Assembly (NCBI GenBank): GCA_025200525.1
Contig: CM045763.1
Span: 65,297,018 to 65,361,017, forward strand
DNA from: Camellia lanceoleosa
Taxonomy: Eukaryota; Streptophyta; Magnoliopsida; Ericales; Theaceae
Reading direction: 5' to 3'
Length of the DNA stretch: 64,000 bases
Part shown: piece after piece, positions 46,152-56,360 of the stretch
How the letters are laid out: each line of letters starts with the position of its first letter
How positions within the stretch are numbered: the stretch's first letter is position 1
Translations under genes and position numbers: made by a program
The notes under the pieces: model-generated
Database searches by the model: none
What the model was told of the DNA's origin: nothing
Seen by the model: only the letters and a program-made list of their open reading frames with translations

Positions 46152-46321
46152 ACAGAGTTGCAAACACCTCTAATTTGTGTGTACCTAAAAAGTAACATTG
46201 TGAAATAAAAATAAAATAAAAAAAAAAATCCACTGAAAGGCCAAAAAAAAAAAAAAAAATCTGCACACTTGCGTTCTCTTGTCTTTTGTTAAACTTCTTA
46301 AAGATTGTCATATAAAAAATT

Positions 46322-46460
46322 GGAGAAATTATAATTCAGTCCACTTCTCAAAAAATAATAATAAATTTATATATAAAAAATTATGATTTTAATTATTAAT
46401 ATTTGTAAAAGTTATTACTAATTTATAATTATTTTTTATACATACATGTGATATTTCTCC
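46322..46460. mobile_element. 139-bp MULE-like MITE
   Basis: Ends GGAGAAATTATAATTC and, on the other strand, GGAGAAATATCACATG. They are flanked by an exact 9-bp repeat TAAAAAATT (46313-46321 and 46461-46469). The first 20 bases resemble the 47773 element end, and CAGTCC follows, as in the other MULE-like ends here. No coding capacity. Confidence 0.75.
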
Positions 46461-46833
46461 TAAAAAATTTAGAGAAGTATAGAAGTAATTTTTTTAAAAT
46501 AAAATATTAAAAATAATTTTTTAAAAAAAAAGTTGAAAACAAAACAAGTGATGTTGACGTTGATTGTTATAACCTATTCTTTTCAAATTAATGGTGGGAG
46601 GGAGGTTTACGTAGTCCGCGGTTTTGGTTCGTGCCAGCTGAGAATCGTCTGGGCTATGTGTACAGAGAAAACGAGATATCTAATATATAAAGATAAAAAT
46701 TACGTATTTTAATAATTGTGAATATATCTTATATCTGTGCATTCTATGTTTAATTTTTGCTTCCTAAACTTTTTGGCTGAAAATAAAACAAACTGTTCAA
46801 GCTTCCTACTCTTCCTTTTGAGGGAAAATTATA

Positions 46834-47039
46834 TGTATCCTATCATAAATTGATATAATTTTATTATAAAATTAACTAAAAAATATAACAAAATGTCTAA
46901 AATTTTGTAATTGATATTACAAAAATTTATGATTTGATTACAAATTTTTTTGTTATCTCAATTTGTGACGAGATTATACGTTTTATGATTAATATTATAA
47001 AATTTTATGATAAAATTATATCAATTTGTAATAGGTGCA
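46834..47039. mobile_element. Foldback MITE of about 206 bp
   Basis: Arms of about 45 bp: left TGTATCCTATCATAAATTGA, right (reverse complement) TGCACCTATTACAAATTGAT, both continuing TATAATTTTAT. The interior is also largely self-complementary. Confidence 0.65.
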
Positions 47040-47735
47040 TATAGTATGTACTCCTAAAGAGTGCACACCATAGACTTTCCCCCCTTTTAAAGGCATGTTT
47101 GCTACAATGATTTTAGAATAAATTACAAATACATTCCCAGAGATTTGCTTAAAGTACAGATTGTTCTTGTAGTTTGAAAAATTATAAATACCTCTTATTA
47201 GAATTTTTTATTTAATAGAATTAACTAAAAAAATGAAATTTATAATTGCTCTCCTATACAATAATAAAATTACTTAACTTATTAATTAAAATATATTTAT
47301 AATATTATTAAAAATAGTTAATTGACTTGATGATTTATTAATAAAAGAGATAATTTATTATGAAATTAGAAACCTAAAGGGATGAAATGTAATTTTTAAA
47401 ATCATAAGCGACGATTCATATTTTAATCAATTTCAAAGAACATATTTGTAATTTACTCATGATTTTAACATGAGAAATTATACACCTGTTTCCTTAAGCA
47501 CTACTATACCAATAAATTAAAATTTATATATAAAATGATGTGATATTTATATTCATTTATTTAAACAATAAATCATCACTTTGAGTAATAACAAATCTTC
47601 AATACAAAAAAAGAAAAAGAAAAAACTGTATAATTATTATGCGGTAAACCCAAAAAAAAAAAAAGAATAAAAAAATTGACCGTATATATTATTAAAACAA
47701 CTTGAAAAGCAACCGTGTGTGTGTATATATATAAA
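47040..47735. other. AT-rich non-coding DNA
   Basis: No gene or clear repeat is seen. Short A/T-rich words only, with a GT/AT microsatellite at 47715-47733. Confidence 0.6.
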
Positions 47736-47772
47736 GGAAAATATCATTTTAATAAAAAGTATAAAAAAATAA

Positions 47773-49472
47773 GGAAAAATTATCCATAAATCTTATCTTG
47801 GAAAAAGTTAAACCATTTAGTCCTTTAAGTTTTTTTGTATACCATTTAGTCCTAATGTTTGTCTAGATTTTTGAGGGTTTGATTTGATTCCATTTATTTT
47901 TACATCAATACCCTTTTGAGGGTGCAATTTCTCTCTCTCTACAACTATTCATCAATGGCGAAAGAGAGAGAAGAAGATGTTTGTTGTAACACCAACCCAA
48001 AATGGTAAACATCAGATTGAATAATTTTGGGTGGGTGTTTATATGTTTCAAACATCAGCCTTGTCGATACCTACTATCAAATCTTGAACGTTCCATCTCT
48101 TCTCCTACGTACATCGGCCGGTGCCCCTCTGGTACAGTACCGAATCGGAGTTTGGATCGGCGAAACTTCCCCGAACGGAACGATTCCATCACTTCCATCG
48201 TTCCACCACCTGGTTCTCGTTTTTCTTTCTCATTTCAAAACCCTATCCCCCACTTCACCCTCTCTCTCTCTCTCTCTATCTCAAACCCACATTTATTTTT
48301 TATCATCACCCGAATATCTTGTATCTCCAAACAGCTCTTTGCTTGCTTTGTTCTTTTCAAATCGAATCTATTCCATTAGTTTTCTCGAGCACCCAGTTAT
48401 GAAAAATGGATTTTTCGAATACCCATTTGCCTAAAATCGAATCTTTTCCTTCTTCATCACTCTCGAATCTTTCAAAACCTTGAAAAAAGAATGGATTCGT
48501 CTGCGTTTTAAACCCTAGACAGAGGCATTTTTCACGAGATTCTGATTAATGGGTAGAAGAGATTTGCAAGTTTTGAAGGTCAAAAAAGTTGGGCCTTCAA
48601 TGGAGTCTCCCAGATGGGTTTTGATGTTGTTTTGATGATGATGTTTGATGTTGATCATGGCCCTGATGTTGATGATGTCTACCACTGATGTTGATGATGG
48701 ATCGGTGTGGATCAGAACTAATGTTGATGATGTTGATCATGGCCCTGATGTTGATGATGTCTAGCATTGATTTGATGATGATTTCCTAGTTTGATGATCT
48801 CTGCTTGGGCTTTTTCTTTGTAAAAAACACAAAATCATTACTGGATTCAGAGAGAGATGGCTAATGTTGGTGATGGCTAATGTTGTAAAAAACACAAAAT
48901 CATTACTGGATTCAGAAAGAGATGGCTAATGTTGTAAAAAACACAAAATCATTACTGGATGTTGATGATTAATGTTGGTGATGTTTGATGGTTGATGATG
49001 TTTTTTTAAAGTTTGATGTTGATGATGTTTTTTGATGATGTTTGATGTTGATGTTTGATGATGCTTTTATGATGTTGTTTTTTGATGAAGTTTTTTTAGT
49101 GATGTTGGTGATGTAGTTGACGATGTTTGATGATATTTTCATGATATTGATGATTTTTGATGATGTTTTTTAGTGATGTTGGTGATGTAGTTGATGTTGT
49201 TGATGGTGATGAACACCAACCAAAAAAAAAGGCCATTAACATCGGCATAACGATGTGTTTGGAGGGAAAACAAACATCTACAGAGTTTTGGGCATTTCAG
49301 TCAATACCACGTTGGGGTTTTCCTCATTTACCCTTACTAAAAAGCGCAAAACATAGTGTAATACTGGTTATTTTGTCATTAACATTAGCTTGGGACTATT
49401 TGGATCATAAGATAAAACATAGGACCAAATGGGTCATAAGAAAAAGATTTCGGATTTATTGGTGCATCTTCC
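47773..49472. mobile_element. 1,700-bp non-autonomous MULE-like element
   Basis: Left end GGAAAAATTATCCATAAATC and right end (reversed) GGAAGATGCACCAATAAATC, bordered by exact AAAAAATAA repeats (47764-47772 and 49473-49481). Inside each end lie two copies of a CCATTTAGTCC-like motif, spaced 25-35 bp. The interior has a CT-rich, less AT-rich block (48060-48500) and GATG repeats. Open frames of 90-135 codons in the block overlap in all three plus-strand frames and resemble nothing known; a captured host fragment is possible but unproven. Confidence 0.85.
48605..49215. repeat. GATGTTGATGATG-type tandem repeats
   Basis: Irregular expansions of GATGTT, GATGAT and TTTGATGATG, with a ~45-bp unit (AATGTTGTAAAAAACACAAA plus ATCATTACTGGAT) repeated three times at about 48815-48962. 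Non-coding interior of the 1,700-bp element. Confidence 0.85.
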
Positions 49473-49554
49473 AAAAAATAATATCAATTTAGTAGTATTA
49501 TTTTTCTACTTTCCATTAAAATGATATTTGTCATATATATTATTATACAAATTT

Positions 49555-50245
49555 TATATGAAAATTTATCTATAAATCTCATATAAGGGAATATTAATTC
49601 ATTTAGTCCTAAGAATTTTTTTATGAATTAATTAATCCTTTTTGTTTTGAAAAGTTGTATTTATTTGATTTAATATCATTTGAGTTTAAATAAATGCTCT
49701 CTTATAATTCATTTTTTCAATTTTCTAATTCATTTTTTGGATAGGAATGGAAAAGTGGTGTGTGAAAGATTCTTTTTGGAGAGATTGGTGGCTGAAGTGT
49801 TAGTTGTCGAGCGTGGAAATCTACATTCCTGTTAGTGCGATTTTCTGGTATTACATTTGAGTGTTACATTAGAGTGCTATGTTTGAAAAAAGTACACTAA
49901 GAAGTTTTTGTGTGTTACATTGATTGGACTGCTACGTTTGAAAAAAAAAATATATTAATGAGCTTTTTTGGAATGTTATGTTTGAAAAAAATACACTAAG
50001 TAATTTTTTAGCATGTTACATTGGAGTGTTTTATTTGAGAAAGGCATACTAAGAAATTTTTTAGTGTTACATTAAAATGTTACGTTTGAAAAAAATACAC
50101 TAAGAAGTTTTTGTGTATTTTATTGATTGGAGTATTAAATTTGAGAAAAATAAACTAAGAATTTTTTTTATAATATTACGTTGTTACATTTGAGAAAAGT
50201 ACGGTAAGGAGTTTTTGAAGTGTTACGTTTAATAATTTCAACATT
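49555..50245. mobile_element. MULE-like remnant with ~75-bp repeats
   Basis: A terminus-like start (GAAAATTTATCTATAAATCT) with a TTCATTTAGTCC motif about 45 bp in, then from about 49840 degenerate units with GTTACATTGGAGTG, GTTTGAAAAAAATACACTAA and GAAGTTTTTGTG. These are the reverse complement of the repeat at 264-870. The right end was not identified. Confidence 0.5.
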
Positions 50246-50362
50246 ACGAGAAAACTCATATTTATCCCTGAACACATAACACACGTGTTTATGCTTGACC
50301 CTTTATGTGAAAAATAAATAAATAAATACCGAACAATTTATAAGATTACTATTTGAGAATTG

Positions 50363-50770
50363 TGTTTGGTTTCAGTTTTCTGAAAATTGAGTTTTTTGTT
50401 TTTCGTATTTTTTTGTTTTTAGTGAATATTTTTTAAATTTTAAACTTTTTTTTACTTTTTTAGATACACCTTAATTAGATGTATCTAAATAGTAAAATAT
50501 TTATGAAAAAATATTTTCAAAAGTTAATAAATACACAAAATACGAAAAATATACTGAATTTTCATATTTTTATTATATTTTTGGTATTTAGTGTATTTCT
50601 TTTTTACAAATATTATACTTTTTAAGTATATTTATGTTAGGTGTGTCTAAAAATTTTTTAAAAAAATTTGCTTAAAATATTAAAAAAAATTCATTGAAAA
50701 CATTAAAATATGAAAATAAAAAAGTAGAATTTTCTGAAAACTGTTTTTCTGAAAATCAGAACCAAACAAA
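50363..50770. mobile_element. Foldback MITE of about 400 bp
   Basis: Left GTGTTTGGTTTCAGTTTTCT and right (reversed) TTTGTTTGGTTCTGATTTTC begin long imperfect arms. The self-complementarity continues through TTTAGAYACACCT near the centre. AT-rich, no coding. Confidence 0.65.
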
Positions 50771-52540
50771 GTGGTGATATTTCACCCAATTTTATATATA
50801 TGGTGTATATAAGTTGTTGTGATCAATTGTTTCAGTGAACTTTGTTGCAGTCAAATTCTTAATTATGCGATAAAAATTGTGTATGAAAATCTTATTTTCT
50901 TCAAAATTTTGAAGCCACGAGAAGGGGATACGAAAGGTGTAATTCTTATGTAAATTGGATTATCCAATGGAGATAATTTAAAAATTAAGTTAAGCTGAAA
51001 TTTAAATACTATACAGCCTAAAAGTATGCCAAAACAAAGGACATCAAAACCAAAAAGTCCTAATTAAAGTTATAATCCAAAAAAAATAAAAATTCAGTAT
51101 TATAAAAATGCAAATTTGGATGCATAAAAAAAATAGAAAAGAAAACTTAAATCATAATACAGGATTGTCCCGAATTGAACTAGGGTTTTTAGTTTGAAAA
51201 AATATTTGTGGTTCTTAGAATATTATCTAGTAATTTGATATTATATACTTAGTATTATTAGTTAGTAAAAAAACCTTACTTTATCCTCTAACTACTTGAT
51301 AATGGTGAGTTCTGCGAAGTAAGGGACTTGAAATGCTAGGTAAATAATGTCAATAATACTCTAAATTACTAAATAATTACCCATTTTAGACCCAAATCTA
51401 ACAAATTTGACAGGTTGTCTTCTCCTACATCAAACAATCAAAGCAACAACTAATTGCATTGAATTTGTGATGGACAACATGCACAAAGTTCCCTATTCTT
51501 TGGCATTAATTAGGTGAGTTAGGTAGCTTCTGTTTTGTTGATTAGATGACTAGAATTAATGACTTGAGAGTTAACATTGATAATATACAGACAAATTTAT
51601 TTTTAGTCAATTGTTTTGAATCACCATTTATTTGTATAACCTTAATTGAGTAACTACCAGTTGACCCGTACAATGCACGTGTTATTTTTTTAAAAAAAAA
51701 TATTTGATGGTACAATGTGTTATAAAAGAACAATTTTAATTTTAATTTTAAATTAAAGTACGATTTAAATTATTTATTTTGATAATGTTGACGCTATCAT
51801 TCTATAAAAGTATTACTTGAATACTTATATATATATATATATATATATATTAATTTTAGTTAAATTATTTGTGTATTTTGATAATTTTAGTTCTATTGTA
51901 TCAGAAAAATGTAATAATTATCATATAATAATTTTATATGATATATATTAATTATAAAATAATAAAATAAATACTCATTTTGATATTAAAAAGAATAGTT
52001 AAATTAGAAGAAGAATAAGTAACATAAAATTCAAAATAATTCTAACTATTTAATTTTCTTTTATATTCATTTGAAAAATAAAAATATGTAGAAACAACAA
52101 TTATATAAAATTTATTGAAAAAAATTAAATATAAATATGTTGTAGTTGGATTATCATATAATGATTTTACATGATATATATATATATATAATTATAAGAT
52201 TATAAAATAAATACCCTTAATTAAATTAAAATATCAACTATATAAAAGGAATTCATCCATGACTAACCAAGAAATAATCACATAACAATATTTAAACCCA
52301 AAAAGAAAAAATAATGAAACATCCAAACGATAGATACGTTTCAGTGTGTGAAGTGATTAATTATCTATAATATGATGTCAAAACATTAAAAAAAAAAAAA
52401 AAAAAAAAAAACTTATTGCTTAACAATTCAAAAAGTAACTCAAATAGTAAATCCAAACTTTGTAAGTTTTTTGAGAATATAATTGTTATGCAAGTTTTTC
52501 TTCTTATGAGTTGTGATTATATAAAATAATGTTGGAAATG
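50771..52540. other. AT-rich non-coding DNA
   Basis: No gene is supported. AT microsatellites lie at 51828-51850 and 52178-52191, and a long A run at 52387-52411. A segment around 51905-51970 is partly repeated at 52150-52215 (ATCATATAATGATTTTA..ATATATATTAATTATAA). Confidence 0.6.
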
Positions 52541-52542
52541 AA

Positions 52543-52905
52543 CTATAATTTCAAATATAGAACTATTATAAAATCTACATGACAAATCCATAATATAGAA
52601 TTGGTATTGGGTATTGAATAATTAACGGGAAAATAAGAAGGAAAAAAAAAAGGAGAGAGAAAAGAAAGAGGCAATTTAGCATTTAAAAATCTTAATACTC
52701 TTGAAAGAATTAAGAAGAAAAAATGAAACGCAAAATTGGTATTGGGTTTGTGAATTATTTCAATTTACTATATGGAAAAAAATTATTTGTCAAATAGAGT
52801 ACATTTAAAATAGGTAAAGTTAGTATAATTTAAATTGTGTTTGAGTTTGTGTAGAATTTTATATAAATAAGAAAATATAGAATGTGACTTTTTCAGAAAA
52901 AAAAA
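52543..52905 (+). repeat. Left arm of a long inverted repeat interrupted by the chromovirus
   Basis: Read forward it shares ATAATATAGAATTGGTATTG, GGCAATTTAGCATTTAAAAA, TTATTTGTCAAATAGAGT and TTAGTATAATTTAAATT in order with the reverse complement of 63640-64000. Confidence 0.8.
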
Positions 52906-52931
52906 TAAATAAATAAATAAATAAAAGAGGC

Positions 52932-55900
52932 TGTGACGCCCCAAAAATTGGGAACATCGTAATAAGGTTTAAAACTTATAATTTATATTGCCACCAAACA
53001 TTACTAATATCATTGATTAACAACCCAAAAATTTAAAGCCTTCAAATTACAATTCCAATGAAACTTAAAACTTAGTCTTGCTACACAAAAGAAATTTAAA
53101 ACAACTGCAAAAGAAAAGCTAGAGAAAGCTAGTAAATATAGGAAATGGTTCGTGGAATTTGGGGACTCTTCAAGCTAACCAAGGCTGAGTGTCACCTTGC
53201 AAGGCCTCGGTGTTTCCTTCGTTTTCTTCGGTACCTGGCATAAAACGCCAGGGCAACGAGAATGCCAATGAGCGATTTAGCTCAAGAATATACTACCACC
53301 CCAAAATACCCATCCCGATAATAATACTCATAAAATAATAAATATTGTGTAATAACAGAATAATAAGCAGTATTTGATAAGCACAACAGAAATGTTAATA
53401 GTGAAAATAATAACAATTGCTAAACAAACGAATAAATAAAATGGTAACGGAAATAGTGACCCATCATGAGGAAAATGCATGCTTCTCTTTTAAATTCTCA
53501 TGGGTTCGGTTTATCAGATAAATTTAAGTAACTCCCCGCGGAGTACTACTTCCACTCAACCGCTAAACAATGGCCACGGGCAATTCCGACTCCCTCTTGG
53601 TCAAATATTCAAATGTTACTTACAAGAACTACCAATGATGCCCACGCACTGTGGTTACATACCCGAGTCGTGACATCACGGTTCCGCCTAAGGAACGGTC
53701 TATGTTGTGACACCCGCACCACCAACCTTATATCGCCTACACCGATAAGAGCCGAAATACCTTCCCGTGCCATGTTAGGGTTCGCAACTCATCGCGCAAG
53801 ATTCTAAACCGGGCTCGCCCCATCACTTTTAAATCTTTAATGTATCATCGGTTCAATTTTTTTTTTTTTGTTTCTTTACTTCGTTGAATCCACATTTTTA
53901 TGCATGTGCGAGCTTTAGTTCGAGGATCACAGTGATATAATGTTTATATAGCATAACACAATCCTATATGGCAACCAAAATACATGTGATAGGGTTTCTT
54001 AGGAGTCATCACAAAATTTCTTAAGAATTCACATACTTCTCCCTTCAGTACTGTTTGGTCAAAAAAAATATGAAACCTATACCAAACGATGTTCAACCAT
54101 TATAATATTTTAACTGGTGCTAGCTCATCAAGTTAGGAAAATATTTTGAGAAGAATACCAGGGCTAAAAACGATTTTAAAATGGAGGAATAATTTTTGGG
54201 AGAAAACTGGTTTGCTGGGACAGTGAGTTATATTCACCTCCAGCACAGGTGATCCGGGTTTGAAAAATAAGAAGGGGCCTCAAACGATGTCAAAAATAGG
54301 CATGGTCAGAACATGTTGCTAAATTTTTGAGTTTAGAACATATTTCCAGAAGAGTGTGAGAGCTGAAAACCAACCAAAGATGGTCAAATGATTTTTATAA
54401 GAAAACTGGACAGATTCTGTCACCTTTTGGAAAAATTGGTGTTTCTCTCTCAATACTTAGTAAAAATTTATGAAACCAGCGGCGTTTGAAAAGTAACTTA
54501 AAAATATAACTTTTCCAATTTGAATCACTTGAAAATTCATTCTGTGGAATAAATGGTGATCTGGTAAAGTCAGCATTGCTGCTGCCTTCAAACGGCAATG
54601 AAGTTAAAAATACATTCAGGCCATGAAAGCGTCAGCACAGGTGTTCTGTGTTTGAAAAATAAAAAGGGTCCTCAAACGGTGTCGAAAAGAGGCATGGTCA
54701 GAACCGTTTGCTAAATTTTTGAGTTTGGAACATATTTCTAGAAGAGTGTGAAGACCGAAAATCAGTCGAAGGAGGTCAAATAATTTTTGTAACAAAACTG
54801 GACGGATTCTGTCACATTTTGGAAAATTTGGCGTTTTTCTCTCAATACTTAATGAAAAATTATGAAACCAGTGGCGTTTGAAAGGTAACTTAAAAATCTT
54901 ACTTTTCCAAGTGGTCGTACAGAAAAATACCATTTGTAGAGAAAATGGGACCTGTTTGAAGCTACTGCTTCTGCTGTGTCGTAAGCGACACTTAGGAAAA
55001 ATATTCGTTTCGGTAAGAAAATGATGTCCACTTATTTTATAAAAATTTTACATAGTGTATAACACCTACATATACTTCCAGTATACACAGATTTTTAACA
55101 CCAATTAGTTTCAATTTGTTAGAGCTCTCTTTTTACCCGATAAAGTGTAAAACAGTGAGAAAAATCTATGCTTCAAGTAAATGGGGCCATTCTTATCTCA
55201 TTTTACTCTTTTACAAGATCATTTCAACAATGGAGAATATTAAATACATAAAAACAACAGTAGCTAAGCCATATATTTATATCAAGAAGGAATATGAAAT
55301 TATAGCACAATGAACTTCTTATCCTATCAAAGCTTTAAACATGCATAGACTATTTTGTTATAGATGATTTAACCATGCTTAGTCTTACACATATATTATA
55401 TAATTTCAGTTAGAGGAATCTAAGGGAGGGTTGAGGTGGTGTATCCTTACCTTAGTGAGGTAAAACAAATCCCAAGTGTTGGCCCTTCTTCCCTTCTCTT
55501 CTCTCCTTTCCCTCTTGCTTTCTCTCTCCTTTTTTTTTTTTTTTCAGCCGTGAAGTACCAAAGCAAGGGGCTGGATTGTGTTCTATATGTAGGAGCTTTG
55601 GAGAGCTTATTTTATCTTATTTTATTTCCTCCTCTTGGCTTGAAGTATAGGCTAGGGCTTAGGGTATGCTTGCATGCCATAGCATGCCTTGGCAACAGCC
55701 CCTTTTTTTTTCTTGGGCAGAAGACAGCCAAAAAAAATCCTGACTTCTGCTTCTAGTTTAGGCACTCTCATCCAATGATCTAAATGGTGGCTGGCAGCTT
55801 GCAGGTTGCTGCCGTGGCTGCCTTATCAAGGCTTGGAATGCCTTGCATGCTCACCTCTCTTAGGGAGGTTGAGTGTGCACTTGGGGAAAATAGGCATGCA

Positions 55901-56325
55901 AGCCATGTTACCTAGATAAAGAGAAAAGGAAGTGGCAGTCAGCCTTTCCTTGCACTAGATCACCCCTCTTTTTTTTTTTTTTTGAATTGAAATGAAATTG
56001 GTGTCAATATATATATATATATAATTCATTCATTTATTTATTTGTTTACTTATTTAATATTATCATTTTCAACTGGATGGTTTTCTTCCTACTAAATTCT
56101 AACTAGCTTAGTTACTATCAATTTAATCCATTTAGCTTTCACCACGGTATTTTGATACAGGATTTTAATCACATCAAGATAAATAATTTTATTTAGAAGA
56201 ATTTAACATTGGTATTAATTATGGTGCTTTTAATATTATAATTTACTAGTTTAATAATCACTATTGATTGACTTAATATTATTATTAATAAACTAATTAG
56301 TTGTCTAAAAATTCAGGTTCTTACA
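52932..56325 (-). repeat. 3' LTR of the chromovirus
   Basis: 3,394 bp, nearly identical to 60196-63604 apart from homopolymer lengths and a few tight clusters of differences. A near-duplicate ~330-bp block inside the LTR (about 54230-54600 and 54635-54950: AGGCATGGTCAGAAC, TTTTTGAGTTT) is an internal tandem duplication. Small open frames are not genes. Confidence 0.97.
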
Positions 56326-56345
56326 ACCTATCCCCCTTAAATAAT
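56326..56345 (-). promoter_or_regulatory. Polypurine tract of the chromovirus
   Basis: Minus strand TTTAAGGGGGATAGGT directly precedes the 3' LTR, following CGAGGACGAAAT, a common end of Tekay/Del elements. Confidence 0.85.
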
Positions 56346-56360
56346 TTCGTCCTCGAAATT

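Larger units (their letters stand above)
47736..49532. mobile_element. MITE split by the 1,700-bp MULE-like element
   Basis: Left arm GGAAAATATCATTTTAATAA (47736-47761) and, reversed, right arm GACAAATATCATTTTAATGG (49506-49532) match over about 25 bp. With the MULE-like insert and one target copy removed, the host would be only about 88 bp. Confidence 0.6.

Noticed and set aside
48002..48434. Host-type protein in the 1,700-bp MULE-like element
   Set aside because: Three overlapping frames are equally open and rich in Ser/Leu/Pro from CT repeats; no family is recognised.
54395..54598. Identical 67-codon frames in both chromovirus LTRs (also 61659-61862)
   Set aside because: Identity reflects the LTR duplication; there is no recognisable domain and neighbouring frames are equally open.
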